From Verrucomicrobiota bacterium (GTDB lineage Bacteria; Verrucomicrobiota; Verrucomicrobiia; Limisphaerales; Fontisphaeraceae), in contig JBAXGN010000045.1 in assembly GCA_037139415.1 (NCBI GenBank), positions 1 to 44,629 on the forward strand: 44,629 nucleotides of DNA. The letters run 5' to 3'. Position 1 is the stretch's first letter, and each line of letters opens with the position of its first letter. Below the pieces are notes generated by a model that saw only the letters and a list, made by a program, of their open reading frames with translations, did not search any database and had not been told where the DNA came from. Below, piece after piece: positions 17,382 to 26,437 of the stretch. The translations under genes and the position numbers were made by a program.

Positions 17382-19418
17382 TCAGGCCTTTTCCAAACGC
17401 ACGTAGAACGGGCGGCTTAAATTTCCGAGGTTGAAGGTGGGGGCGTCGCCGCGCACTTCCTTTTCGATTTCTTTGACGAAGAACGGCACCACGATGGTGC
17501 CCGTGCGCACCTCGCGCGTGACGCGCGCCGCCGTGGCATAGGCGCCCCGGTGCCCCACCACCCGGATTTTCGCGCCGTCGCGGATCCCCAGTTGCTTGGC
17601 ATCCTCATCATTGATTTCCACGAATCCATCCGGGTAATCCAGCAGCAGCACCCGCAACTCGCGCTTGAGTGTTTCGCTGTGCTTGATCAATACGTTCTGA
17701 TGCCAGTAATACAGGGCGTGGCCGAAGATTAGCGCCATGGGATAGTCCGGCGGTGCCTTGCCCAGATCTTCCGGCTTGGGCACCGGCACAAACTTGAACG
17801 GCTTGCCCGGGATGCCGTCCTCGTGCAGATAGGTGGTGCCGAGTGGTTTGTCGGTGGTGCAGGGCCATTGGCGACCGTAATCCCGCGCCAGATTCTCATG
17901 CGAGGCGCCACTGTAAAACGGCACCGCCCGTCCGATCTCTTCCATGATTTCAGCGGCGGATTGGTAGCCCCAGTCCGCACCCAACGCGTGTGCGATTTCG
18001 GTGATCTGTTTCCAGGCCGGCACCGGCCCGCTGGGCGGTTCGATGATCTTATTGGCCATCTGAATCCGGCGATCGGTGCTGGTGAACGTGATTTGTTCTT
18101 CGCCGAAGGCCACCACCGGCAGCACCACATGCGCGTAACGCATCGTGCTGGTCTCGAACAGGTGCTGCACGACCACCAGTTCCATTTTTTCCAGGGCGTG
18201 CGCCGCGTCGCAAAACGTCGCGGTCGTCACCGGGTCGTACCGCAGCAGCCAGAGCCCCTTGATTTTGCCATCCACCGCGTTCTCCATGATGCGGCGGGCT
18301 TCCACACCCGGCGTGGTGGGCAACGGCGTTTTCCAGAGTTGCTCGAAGCGCTGCCGGGCGCTGGCGTCCTCCACGGGTTGGTAACCGGGCAGGCGATCAT
18401 GCAACATGCCCATGTCGCAGACGCCTTGCAGGTTGTTATGCTCCGTCAGCGCAAAAATGCCCGAGGCCGGCCGCCCGATGTTGCCGGTCATCAGCGCCAG
18501 GTTGATCATGCTGCGCACGCTGTTCTTGCCGCGCGCCTCCACGCCGGTGGAATACAGGATGGCTGCGCTCTTGGCCTTGGCGTACGTCACCGCCGCCGCC
18601 TCGATCAATTCCGCCGGGACGCCGCAAATCTCCGCCGCGTTCAACAGGTCATATTGGTGTGCCTCGCTCGCAAACGCCTCGAATTCCCGGCAATGATGCC
18701 GGATGAACTGGTGATCCATTAGGCCGCGATCCAGGATGATCTTGGCCATTGCGCCGTACAGCGTCACGCGGTTGCCGGGCCGGATCAGCAGCAGATGATC
18801 TGCCAGTTCGGCCAGGCGATGCCGCCGGGCATCAATGACAATGAGTTTGGCCCCGGCCAGTTTGGCACGAATCACCCAGCCGCCAATCGTGGGCATCTGC
18901 TGGGCGAGGTCCACACCATCCACGATGATGACTTCGCTTTTGGCCAGTTCGCCGATGGAGTTGGTGGAAGCCGGACAGCCCAGCATATCCAGCAGGATAT
19001 CCACCGAATTATTGCTGTACACCCCGGTGCCATGCTCCACGTTGTTGGTGCCGATGACGGACCGCGCCAGCTTTTGCAGCAGGTAGCTTTCCTCGTTGGA
19101 ACAGCGCGGTGAATTGCAGAAGGCCAGCGCATCCGGTCCATGCTTCTTCCGAATCTCATTCAGGCGGGTGACGATGAACTGGATGGCCTCCGGCCATTCC
19201 ACCGGTTCGAGCTTGCCATTCTTGCGCACCATTGGGTGCGTCAACCGGTCTGGTGAACTGGCAACCTCATGGACATTCCAACCGCGCACGCAGATGCGTC
19301 CCCGGTTGCTTGGATGCGTCATGCTGGGGTACACCCCGGTGACGCGATTTCCCGTGGTTTCGAGGTAGATACCGCAACCCACCCCGCAAAACGTACACGT
19401 TGTTAGTTTATGGGCCAT
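17382..19418 (-). CDS. formate-dehydrogenase-like molybdopterin protein lacking FDH catalytic residues
   Basis: A member of the FdhF/DMSO-reductase family, 678 aa from the ATG at 19418. That start lies seven residues before the first Fe-S cysteine; the open frame reaches 19523 without similarity. An N-terminal [4Fe-4S] site (Cys8, 11, 15, 43) is intact. The bis-MGD fold segments are recognisable (INLALMTGNIGRPASG, NNLQGVCDMGML, and a C-terminal cofactor domain). The catalytic positions are changed. The FDH motif of the form RV(U/C)H reads GVYS (Tyr134, Ser135). The active-site Arg of NPxRGQNN is Thr325 (ALTEHNNLQG). The Lys of CVKG is Arg (CVRG). There is no in-frame TGA. It is first in the operon. 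Formate oxidation is therefore unlikely; a NuoG-like structural/electron role or another substrate is inferred. Confidence 0.9.
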   Translation of the reverse strand: MAHKLTTCTFCGVGCGIYLETTGNRVTGVYPSMTHPSNRGRICVRGWNVHEVASSPDRLTHPMVRKNGKLEPVEWPEAIQFIVTRLNEIRKKHGPDALAFCNSPRCSNEESYLLQKLARSVIGTNNVEHGTGVYSNNSVDILLDMLGCPASTNSIGELAKSEVIIVDGVDLAQQMPTIGGWVIRAKLAGAKLIVIDARRHRLAELADHLLLIRPGNRVTLYGAMAKIILDRGLMDHQFIRHHCREFEAFASEAHQYDLLNAAEICGVPAELIEAAAVTYAKAKSAAILYSTGVEARGKNSVRSMINLALMTGNIGRPASGIFALTEHNNLQGVCDMGMLHDRLPGYQPVEDASARQRFEQLWKTPLPTTPGVEARRIMENAVDGKIKGLWLLRYDPVTTATFCDAAHALEKMELVVVQHLFETSTMRYAHVVLPVVAFGEEQITFTSTDRRIQMANKIIEPPSGPVPAWKQITEIAHALGADWGYQSAAEIMEEIGRAVPFYSGASHENLARDYGRQWPCTTDKPLGTTYLHEDGIPGKPFKFVPVPKPEDLGKAPPDYPMALIFGHALYYWHQNVLIKHSETLKRELRVLLLDYPDGFVEINDEDAKQLGIRDGAKIRVVGHRGAYATAARVTREVRTGTIVVPFFVKEIEKEVRGDAPTFNLGNLSRPFYVRLEKA

Positions 19419-19623
19419 GACCGTTTGCCAACACGTTGACTTGTAATGGGATGAACTTCGCCGCCGTCCCGTGGAGCCAGGGCCCCAGACAACTTTCGGG
19501 CTCATACTGAATATTTGGCTCATCCGCTACGCTACGCTAGCGGTTTTGCCGCTAAAGTGGCTAACCTGCTTTTGCCAAACCATGGAAGTTTTTTGGCCGC
19601 AGGTGTATTGCGTTCCTTTTGGG

Positions 19624-20475
19624 TCAAGTGTTGCCACGCCGGTAGCCAAGCGGCGTTTCCCCGGTGTAACGGCGAAAGACGTAACTAAAATACTGGCTGG
19701 AGGAGAATCCAACGGCGAAGGCGATTTCGGTAATGGAATCCTGGGTGGTGCTGAGCAGGGTTCGGGCCTGTTCCACGCGATAACGCAACAAGTAATCATT
19801 GGGCGTGGTACCCGTGACGGTTTTGAATAGGTCGAACATGCGCGCCCTGCTCAGCCCGATATGTTTCACCAGGTCGTTCATCCGCACCGGTTCCTGGTAA
19901 CGCCGGTGCAGGTATGCTTTGGCGGCAGCCACGAGTTCATCTGGTCGCGCGGTGGTGGGCGTGCTCAACAGGCGAGTGGCTTCGATGAGGGCGGCACACG
20001 CCAGGTTGCGCAAGGAGGCCCGAATGATGGGGTCTGGCGACGCGGGGGAATACGCGCCCATTTCATCCAGCAACCGCGCGATGCTGGTTTTCAATTCACG
20101 ACTCATCATACGCACGCTCAGCGCGGCATGCGAGAGGGTGGTTTGTATTTGATGCAACGTCGTTTTTTCAAATGGCGTATGGCGCGGGTTGCCGTTGGCC
20201 AAGGTGGCGCATTCAATGCCGCAAATCGTGGAGGGCATGCGCACATTGTGGACCCCGCGATGAATGACGCGGGACGGCACCACCACAAAATGTCCGCCGG
20301 TTAGTTCGCAAGTAGCCGCCTCCTTGACCTCGTAGGCGGTGGCGCCTTTCAACAGGAACAGCAGTTCAAAGCCAGCGTGCGAATGCCAGGGGATGTACCG
20401 CGTGCTGTGGCAGCGGATCGCCCCGATATGCGCAATGAGCGGCAGGCCAATGTCAATGCCTCTAATTTCTTCCAT
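19624..20475 (-). CDS. AraC-family transcriptional regulator
   Basis: A 283-aa regulator with an N-terminal cupin sensor (HSHAGFELLFLLKG) and a C-terminal double helix-turn-helix. The second HTH has the AraC signature, including DSITEIAFAVGFSSSQYFSY followed by FRRYTGETPLGYR. The ATG at 20475 was chosen; the upstream frame opens with TTG at 20511. It is divergent from the DapA-family lyase gene, with a 97-bp intergenic region carrying an ATTGTC/GACAAT dyad, so it probably controls the plus-strand sugar cluster. It also precedes the hydrogenase operon on the same strand, but the 205-bp gap makes that link weaker. Confidence 0.92.
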   Translation of the reverse strand: MEEIRGIDIGLPLIAHIGAIRCHSTRYIPWHSHAGFELLFLLKGATAYEVKEAATCELTGGHFVVVPSRVIHRGVHNVRMPSTICGIECATLANGNPRHTPFEKTTLHQIQTTLSHAALSVRMMSRELKTSIARLLDEMGAYSPASPDPIIRASLRNLACAALIEATRLLSTPTTARPDELVAAAKAYLHRRYQEPVRMNDLVKHIGLSRARMFDLFKTVTGTTPNDYLLRYRVEQARTLLSTTQDSITEIAFAVGFSSSQYFSYVFRRYTGETPLGYRRGNT

Positions 20476-20512
20476 GTTCGATTCGTAGACCAGCCTGCCT
20501 TGCCTGTTCAAA

Positions 20513-20542
20513 ATTGTCCACTAGACAATAACAAAAGACAAT
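20513..20542. promoter_or_regulatory. candidate AraC operator between divergent genes
   Basis: A perfect dyad ATTGTC (20513-20518) and GACAAT (20524-20529) with a 5-bp centre is followed by a second GACAAT at 20537-20542, 13 bp on in the same orientation. Dyad plus direct half-site is an arrangement used by AraC proteins. It lies between the AraC start and the lyase start. Confidence 0.5.
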
Positions 20543-20572
20543 TCAATCGTCCCATGGTATTTCTTTTTCAGA

Positions 20573-21502
20573 ATGATTACGAGCGAAAAGCTATTTTCAC
20601 AACCGTTGCGGGGCATCGTTCCGCCGATGATCACCCCGCTGTGCGGGCGCGATACGCTGGATGTTGCCGGCCTCGAGCGGTTGATTGAACATATTTTTGC
20701 CGGTGGAGTGCATGGGCTGTTTATTCTGGGCACCAGCGGGGAAGCACCCAGCCTGAGTTACCGTTTGCGGCGCGAGTTGATTACCCGTGTGTGCGCCCAG
20801 GTCAAAGGACGGGTTCCGGTCCTGGTGGGCATCACGGATACTTCATTTGTCGAATCAGTGAGCCTGGCACGGCACTCCGCCGAGGCGGGCGCGCAGGCAG
20901 TGGTGACTTCCGCGCCGTATTACTTTCCGGCTGGCCAGCCTGAGCTGTTGGAATATATCGAACACCTGGTGCCGGAACTGCCATTACCGCTGTTCCTTTA
21001 TAATATGCCGCAGATGACGAAGGTGATGTTCGAGCCGGAAACCATTCGCCGGGTGATGCATCTGGAACGCATTGTGGGTATCAAAGACAGTTCCGGGGAT
21101 ATGGAGTATTTCAAGAAACTGATGCCGTTTACCCGGCAACGGCCGGATTGGACGGTATTGATCGGGCCGGAACACCTACTGGTGCAATCCATGCGCTGTG
21201 GGGGGCACGGCGGTGTCAACGGTGGTGCCAATATCTGGCCGCAATTATACGTAAAACTGTTCGAGGCGGCCAGTCGCGGGGATGCGCAAACGCTCGCGTT
21301 GCTGGAGCCCAAGCTTACCAAACTTGGTGAAGTTTATTGCGTGGGACGGCATGCTTCCGCCGTCGTCAAGGGCATGAAGTGCGCCGCGTCATTATTAGGG
21401 CTTTGCGATGATTTCATGGCGGAGCCGTTCGTTCGTTTCCATGAACCGGAGCGCGCCAAAGTACGCGCGGTGCTCCAACAATTAAACCTCAAAGTCACAT
21501 GA
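20573..21502 (+). CDS. dihydrodipicolinate synthase/N-acetylneuraminate lyase family protein
   Basis: A class I aldolase of the DapA/NanA superfamily, 309 aa, cytosolic TIM barrel. It shows the GTSGE motif (53-57), the catalytic Tyr143 in FLYNMP and the Schiff-base Lys171 in GIKDSSG. The Arg that binds the carboxylate in true DapA (YNVPxRT) is absent: the sequence reads YNMPQMTK. A catabolic lyase for a sugar acid or sialic acid-like 2-keto acid is therefore more likely than lysine synthesis. Its stop overlaps the start of the secreted VCBS protein (ATGA). The neighbours include a sialidase-like and an SGNH protein, which fits catabolism of a released sugar. Confidence 0.88.
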   Translation: MITSEKLFSQPLRGIVPPMITPLCGRDTLDVAGLERLIEHIFAGGVHGLFILGTSGEAPSLSYRLRRELITRVCAQVKGRVPVLVGITDTSFVESVSLARHSAEAGAQAVVTSAPYYFPAGQPELLEYIEHLVPELPLPLFLYNMPQMTKVMFEPETIRRVMHLERIVGIKDSSGDMEYFKKLMPFTRQRPDWTVLIGPEHLLVQSMRCGGHGGVNGGANIWPQLYVKLFEAASRGDAQTLALLEPKLTKLGEVYCVGRHASAVVKGMKCAASLLGLCDDFMAEPFVRFHEPERAKVRAVLQQLNLKVT

Positions 21503-23868
21503 GAGCCCATCCACTCGTCTCATCCCTGATAGTTGGGATCAGTCTAATTTTCCCGGCATGGTCTGCTGAAAAACAAAATGCCGCCGCTCCGGATTTTACA
21601 CTCTCTGGGCATGGCTGGTCGCTGCAACGGTTGGTGGATGGGGAACGCGCCTTTTCCAACCGTAATTACGTCTGGCAGAGCGTGCCGGAGAAGTTTCGGG
21701 GCTGGCGTTTCACGCAGACTGCCGGAGGTGAGCTGCCTAAAATTCACGTCACGCCAGCTCGTGATACGACACTGTTCGCAGTGATTCCTCAGGCGAAAAC
21801 GAAGGTGGCTCTCGATGGCTGGAAGGCCGTGCCGGAAACCACCTTCCAGTACACGGATAGCGGCAAAACCAAGATGACGATCTATTGCCGCGCCGTTCAA
21901 GCGGGACAGGAGGTGGAACTGCCGCAGGGTAATTGGACTGGCACACTCCTGCTGTTACCGGACGTTGACAGTGTCAAGACACAGTCCGATGCTCCGCCCG
22001 CTGACCAGGCGCTGCAGCGGCTTAAATATAATAATCCGGGGCTTGTCGTGGACCTTGGGGTCGGCTTGTGGGCGTTTCCGTTACCCATGGATTTTAATGG
22101 TGACGGCAAGCTCGACCTCGTCGTGGATTGCCCCGATAAGCCTTATAATGGTACGTATTTCTTTGAGAATGCCTCCGGCGATCCCATGACGATATTCAAG
22201 CCGGGGCGTAGGATTAGCAAGGGGCTGCAGTTTGCCCAAGTGTCCATGGTGGATGATCACGCACGGATCTTGACTCCCGCGGCGGAGTATCCGGATTTCC
22301 TGAAAACCGGTCTGGAAAACCCAGTGAAGTTGCCGCTTCCCGCAAATATCCACCCCAAAAAGGTGCGCGGCAACTTCTGGCGGTACGTGGATTATGATGG
22401 CGATGGCAAGTTGGACCTGGTGGAGGGCGCGGATGATTGGACCGAGTACGGCTGGGACAACGCTTACGACGCAAGCGGGCGCTGGACGAATGGTCCGCTC
22501 AGAGGCTTTGTCTTTTTCATCCGCAATCTGGGGACCACCGCTGAGCCCAAGTATGATACTCCCGTGAAAGTCATGGCGGGCGACCAACCGGTGGAAACCT
22601 TTGGGTGGCCTTCGCCGTGTTTTGCGGATTTTCGCGACGTTGGCAAGCTGGACCTGATTTGCGGTGAGTTTCGGGATAGCTTCACCTTCTTTGAAAACAT
22701 TGGGACGCGTACCGCGCCGAAGTATGCTCCTGGTAAAAAGCTCAAACTGCCTGATGGACAACCTTTGACCATGGCCCTGGAAATGATTACTCCGGTGGCG
22801 ATTGATTGGAACAAGGATGGATATGTGGATTTGATCGTTGGAGATGAGGATGGCCGGGTGGCCTTTATTGAAAACACCGGAAAACTCGCCGCTGATGGCA
22901 CTCCGCAGTTTCTGGCGCCGCGCTATTTTCAACAGGAAGCCGAGGATTTGAAGTTTGGCGCGCTCGCCACGCCGGTTGGGTTCGACTGGGATGGCGATGG
23001 GGACACGGATATCATTTGCGGCGATTCGGCTGGCCATATTGCTTTCTTCGAAAACCTCAGTGGCCCCGGCGTGGAGCATCCCAAGTGGGCTGCGCCCAAA
23101 TTGCTCGAAGCCGATGGTAAAATTCTCCGCATCATGGCGGGCCCGAACGGCAGCATTCAGGGGCCGTGTGAAGCCAAGTGGGGCTACACCACGCTGTCGG
23201 TGGCGGACTGGGACGGTGATGGTTTGCCCGACCTGATCGTCAATTCCATTTGGGGCAAGGTGGTGTGGTATCGCAACGTTGGCACGCGCAAAGCTCCCAA
23301 GCTCGCCGCCGTGCAACCCATCGAGGTCGAGTGGGACGGCCCGCAACCAACGCTCGCCTGGGGATGGCAGCGTCCCAACGGCAAGGAACTGCTCACCCAA
23401 TGGCGCACCACGCCCGTGGCCGTGGATTGGAACAAAGACGGCCTGATGGATCTCGTCATGCTGGATCACGAAGGTTATCTGTGCCTGTTTGAACGTGCCC
23501 GCCGGGATGGCAGATTGGTGCTGCTTTCCCCCAAGCGTGTCTTTTGCGATGAGCAGGGCCAGCCGCTCCGCCTGAATTCTGGCAGTGCGGGCAAGAGCGG
23601 TCGTCGCAAGCTCTGCATTGTGGATTGGGATGGCGATGGCAAGCTCGATCTCCTGTTGAACGCCGCCAACGCCAAGTTTATGCGCCAGGTGGATGCGCGC
23701 GATGGTAAATGGTTCTTCCGGGATATGGGTCTGCTCGTGAATCAGAACATCGAAGGGCACGATGTCAGCCCCACCGTCGTGGATTTCAACGGCGATGGCA
23801 TCCCGGACTTTCTGGGTGGTGCGGAAGACGGGCATCTGTATTATTACAAGAATCCCCGGGCCAAGTGA
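21499..23868 (+). CDS. secreted VCBS/FG-GAP repeat protein
   Basis: A 789-aa exported protein. Signal peptide at 1-23 (cleavage after PAWSA), then a beta-rich region to about 155 and a seven- or eight-fold series of calcium-binding FG-GAP/VCBS repeats. Visible Asp-rich loops include [10 protein letters not shown] (about 198), [60 protein letters not shown] and [10 protein letters not shown]. One ([10 protein letters not shown]) has a degenerate loop. This layout suggests a single beta-propeller stabilised by Ca2+. Such proteins are abundant in Verrucomicrobia and Planctomycetes; some bind or cleave polysaccharide, but no catalytic motif is visible. Translationally coupled to the lyase gene. 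Confidence 0.88.
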   Translation: MRAHPLVSSLIVGISLIFPAWSAEKQNAAAPDFTLSGHGWSLQRLVDGERAFSNRNYVWQSVPEKFRGWRFTQTAGGELPKIHVTPARDTTLFAVIPQAKTKVALDGWKAVPETTFQYTDSGKTKMTIYCRAVQAGQEVELPQGNWTGTLLLLPDVDSVKTQSDAPPADQALQRLKYNNPGLVVDLGVGLWAFPLPMDFNGDGKLDLVVDCPDKPYNGTYFFENASGDPMTIFKPGRRISKGLQFAQVSMVDDHARILTPAAEYPDFLKTGLENPVKLPLPANIHPKKVRGNFWRYVDYDGDGKLDLVEGADDWTEYGWDNAYDASGRWTNGPLRGFVFFIRNLGTTAEPKYDTPVKVMAGDQPVETFGWPSPCFADFRDVGKLDLICGEFRDSFTFFENIGTRTAPKYAPGKKLKLPDGQPLTMALEMITPVAIDWNKDGYVDLIVGDEDGRVAFIENTGKLAADGTPQFLAPRYFQQEAEDLKFGALATPVGFDWDGDGDTDIICGDSAGHIAFFENLSGPGVEHPKWAAPKLLEADGKILRIMAGPNGSIQGPCEAKWGYTTLSVADWDGDGLPDLIVNSIWGKVVWYRNVGTRKAPKLAAVQPIEVEWDGPQPTLAWGWQRPNGKELLTQWRTTPVAVDWNKDGLMDLVMLDHEGYLCLFERARRDGRLVLLSPKRVFCDEQGQPLRLNSGSAGKSGRRKLCIVDWDGDGKLDLLLNAANAKFMRQVDARDGKWFFRDMGLLVNQNIEGHDVSPTVVDFNGDGIPDFLGGAEDGHLYYYKNPRAK

Positions 23869-23942
23869 ATCGGGGCGCATTAATTAAGAAGACGATGGAA
23901 CTTTGCTTGGCTTTACGTTGTCTTTATGGAAATATTCACGCC

Positions 23943-24659
23943 ATGAAACACACATACTTATGGTTCGTTCTGGTCTTATTCAGTGGACAACTGGCCTTTG
24001 GCGCGCCAGCGACGAACCTGCCCGCTGCCAAGGAAACCGACTCGCGCCTGCAAGCCGATGGCAAAGGGTGGCGGCTGGATAAAGCCAAGATTACCGATGC
24101 CAAACGCCCGCGTGTCCTGTTGATCGGCGATTCCATTCTGAATGGCTACTTCAAGGCCGTCGCTTCCGCACTGGATGGCAAGGCGTACGTGGATGCCTGG
24201 GTCAATCCCTACTCGCAATCAACGCATTTGAACCAACTCCTGGCCGAAGTGCTTGCGCAAGGTCCGTACGACGTTGTGCATTTCAACATGGGCCTGCACG
24301 GATGGCAAGCAGGGCGCATTAAAGAGGGTACCTTCGAGCCGTTGACTAAGGCTTACGTGGAAGTCATCCGCGCCAAGCTGCCGCGCGCCAAAATCATCTG
24401 GGCCAGCAGTACGCCTGTCACGGTGAAAGGCAAACCCACCGAACTGGACCCGGCGATTAACCCCATCATCCTTGACCATAATCGCATGGCCGCGAAGGTC
24501 ATGCAGGAGCTGCAGGTGCCAATCAATGATTTCTACACGTTGCTTGCAACAAAATTGGAATTGGCCCGCGGCGACCAATTTCATTGGAAGTCGGATGCTT
24601 ACCAGATCCTCGCGAAAACCGTCACCACCTCTGTGCTGCGGGCGTTGGAGACGCCGTAA
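23943..24659 (+). CDS. secreted SGNH/GDSL-family hydrolase
   Basis: A 238-aa exported esterase-like protein. Signal peptide at 1-20 ([11 protein letters not shown]). SGNH blocks: Ser64 in [11 protein letters not shown], Asn115 in HFNMGLHG, and Asp211/His214 in [12 protein letters not shown]. The catalytic Ser, Asn and Asp-x-x-His are thus all present. Carbohydrate O-deacetylation is a common activity of such secreted SGNH proteins, and the sialidase-like neighbour makes it plausible here. The ATG at 23943 was chosen as the start of the signal peptide; the frame stays open upstream, overlapping the VCBS gene. It begins 74 bp after the VCBS stop. Confidence 0.87.
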   Translation: MKHTYLWFVLVLFSGQLAFGAPATNLPAAKETDSRLQADGKGWRLDKAKITDAKRPRVLLIGDSILNGYFKAVASALDGKAYVDAWVNPYSQSTHLNQLLAEVLAQGPYDVVHFNMGLHGWQAGRIKEGTFEPLTKAYVEVIRAKLPRAKIIWASSTPVTVKGKPTELDPAINPIILDHNRMAAKVMQELQVPINDFYTLLATKLELARGDQFHWKSDAYQILAKTVTTSVLRALETP

Positions 24660-24696
24660 GCCGCGGCTCCGTCAGCGAATGCAACAAAACACCATC

Positions 24697-25722
24697 ATGA
24701 AACATTCCCTCATCACCTTTGCCATATTGACTGGGCAACTTGGCAGTTTGCTGGCGGCCGATGCCCAACCGAGCCTGCTGAAAAGCGAATTCATCTACGA
24801 AACCGCGCCGTTTCCCTCGTGCCACGCCTCCACGATTGTGGAAACCTCCGGCGGCAAACTCCTGGCCGCCTGGTTTGGCGGTCAGGCCGAGGGTAAACCC
24901 GACGTTGGTATCTGGCTATCCCGCTTGGAATCCGGGCGTTGGACCGCGCCCGTGGAAGTGGCCGACGGCGTGCAGACCCCAGAACTACGGTATCCCTGCT
25001 GGAATCCCGTGCTTTTCCAGCCGAAAAATGCCCCCTTGATGCTGTTCTACAAGGTTGGTCCCAACCCCGCCGCGTGGTGGGGGATGCTGCGCACCTCCGC
25101 CGATGATGGCCAGACCTGGAGCGCGGCGCGCCGTCTGCCCGACGGCATCTTTGGCCCGATCAAGAACAAGCCCGTGCAACTGCTCAATGGCGATCTCCTT
25201 TGCCCCACCAGCACCGAGCACGCCGGTTGGCGCGTCCACTTTGAGCGCAGCCCGGATGGCGGGCAAACCTGGACGGCCAGCGCACCCGTCAACGATGGCA
25301 AGACCATTGGTGCTATCCAACCGAGCATCCTGTTTCATCCCGGCGGCCAATTGCAGGCCATCGGGCGCACCAAACAGAAAAGCATCTTTGAGATTTGGTC
25401 CCAGGACGGCGGAAAGACCTGGGGGGCGATGACCTTGACGGCGCTGCCGAACCCGAATGCCGGTACCGACGCGGTCACTTTGCGCGATGGCCGGCATTTG
25501 CTGGTTTACAATCATACACCCAAGGGGCGCACACCGCTCAACGTGGCCATTTCCCGTGATGGCAAGGATTGGCAGGCCGCCTTGGTGCTGGAAAACGAAC
25601 CGGGCGAATACTCCTATCCCGCCGTGATTCAAGCCAGCGATGGTTTGGTGCATACGGTTTATACGTGGAAGCGCCAACGCATCCGCCATGCCGTGATTGA
25701 CCTGGCCAAGCTGGCACCATGA
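24697..25722 (+). CDS. secreted BNR-repeat sialidase-like protein
   Basis: A 341-aa exported six-bladed propeller of the BNR/Asp-box class. Signal peptide at 1-21. Three Asp boxes of the form S-x-D-x-G-x-T-W are visible (SADDGQTW, SPDGGQTW, SQDGGKTW). The motif near the N-terminus (FPSCHASTIVE, then LLAAWFGGQAEGKPDVGIW) is typical of the BNR_2 family annotated as exo-alpha-sialidase. The (F/Y)RIP arginine of true GH33 sialidases is not evident, since the corresponding region reads YETAPFPSCHAS. The substrate may therefore be another acidic sugar. It is last in the lyase/VCBS/SGNH cluster. Confidence 0.85.
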   Translation: MKHSLITFAILTGQLGSLLAADAQPSLLKSEFIYETAPFPSCHASTIVETSGGKLLAAWFGGQAEGKPDVGIWLSRLESGRWTAPVEVADGVQTPELRYPCWNPVLFQPKNAPLMLFYKVGPNPAAWWGMLRTSADDGQTWSAARRLPDGIFGPIKNKPVQLLNGDLLCPTSTEHAGWRVHFERSPDGGQTWTASAPVNDGKTIGAIQPSILFHPGGQLQAIGRTKQKSIFEIWSQDGGKTWGAMTLTALPNPNAGTDAVTLRDGRHLLVYNHTPKGRTPLNVAISRDGKDWQAALVLENEPGEYSYPAVIQASDGLVHTVYTWKRQRIRHAVIDLAKLAP

Positions 25723-25806
25723 TATATTAGCCAGTCTTAAACTTAAGAAGAAGCTTTCCCAGCCTGGGATATTCATTGAAGGTGTTGCTTTTCTGGTAAA
25801 TTTCTT

Positions 25807-25844
25807 TTGACAAGACTCTAAAAAGTACTTAGTTAGCTAACGAA
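25807..25844 (+). promoter_or_regulatory. marR-efflux promoter with palindromic operator over the -10
   Basis: TTGACA (25807-25812), 17 bp, then TAGTTA (25830-25835). A palindrome centred between 25836 and 25837 covers the -10: the perfect core GTTAGCTAAC (25832-25841) extends to TTAGTTAGCTAACGAA (25829-25844) with one mismatch. AT-rich palindromes of this TTAGTTAG/CTAACTAA type are typical MarR-family sites. Repressor binding here would block RNA polymerase, so autoregulation is likely. Confidence 0.75.
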
Positions 25845-25850
25845 TTGAAC

Positions 25851-26423
25851 ATGAAGCGAACGTGCGATAAGCCCAGAGCCGCGGTGACGGAAGCAGTCTT
25901 CCATTCATTTTTGCGGTCGTGGGGATTGCTGCGGCAGGTGCAGGACCCTTATTTTGCGCGGTTTGGCATCAGTGCGTCGCAGTGGGGTATCTTGCGGGTG
26001 CTGCAGCGGGCGGAACTGAAAGGCGAAATGGAATTGTCCTTGAAGGAGGTGGCTAGCCGTTTATTCATTCAGCCGCCCAGCGTGACTGGCGTTGTGGATC
26101 GGATGGAACGGCTGGGGTTTGTGGAACGCAAACCTTCCAAGACGGACTTGCGGGTACGCCATCTCAGCCTGACGCCGCATGCACGTACACTCATGGCCAA
26201 GGTGTTGGAAGGTCATGCGGAACGGATACAGTCACTGATGGGTGGCCTCGAACCACATGAACAGGAAACCATGCTTGGCCTGCTCCAACGGATGGAGGCA
26301 CATCTGCAAACACTCGTTTCGTTACCGTCCGCTAATGAAATGTCAAACCAGGAGGCAAGGCGGGAACACAGTTCCCGGCAACGGTCATCTATCCACCAAG
26401 AACGAAACCTAGCAACGAAGTAA
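25851..26423 (+). CDS. MarR-family transcriptional regulator
   Basis: A 190-aa winged-helix regulator. The DNA-binding region reads SLKEVASRLFIQPPSVTGVV followed by DRMERLGFVERKPSKTDLRV, the standard MarR recognition helix and beta-wing with the conserved D-x-R. The C-terminus is extended by a polar tail (about 165-190) beyond most MarR proteins. The ATG at 25851 was preferred over the in-frame TTG at 25845, which would place the start inside the operator. The efflux adaptor gene begins 14 bp downstream, so the regulator and pump form one operon, the classical arrangement for drug-inducible RND systems. Confidence 0.93.
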   Translation: MKRTCDKPRAAVTEAVFHSFLRSWGLLRQVQDPYFARFGISASQWGILRVLQRAELKGEMELSLKEVASRLFIQPPSVTGVVDRMERLGFVERKPSKTDLRVRHLSLTPHARTLMAKVLEGHAERIQSLMGGLEPHEQETMLGLLQRMEAHLQTLVSLPSANEMSNQEARREHSSRQRSSIHQERNLATK

Positions 26424-26437
26424 CCAAGAAAGAATCT

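Noticed and set aside
17382-19418. Selenocysteine (in-frame TGA) at the FDH active site
   Set aside because: The codon at the Sec position is TAC (Tyr), and the frame has no internal TGA.
20573-21502. Biosynthetic dapA
   Set aside because: The conserved Arg after YNxP is missing, and the gene is coupled to secreted sugar-locus genes rather than lysine genes.
22081-23880. 599-aa frame antisense to the VCBS-repeat protein
   Set aside because: The apparent repeats are the reverse translation of the DxDGDG loops on the true strand.
24697-25722. True GH33 sialidase
   Set aside because: Asp boxes are present, but the RIP arginine motif is not visible, so only a sialidase-like call is made.
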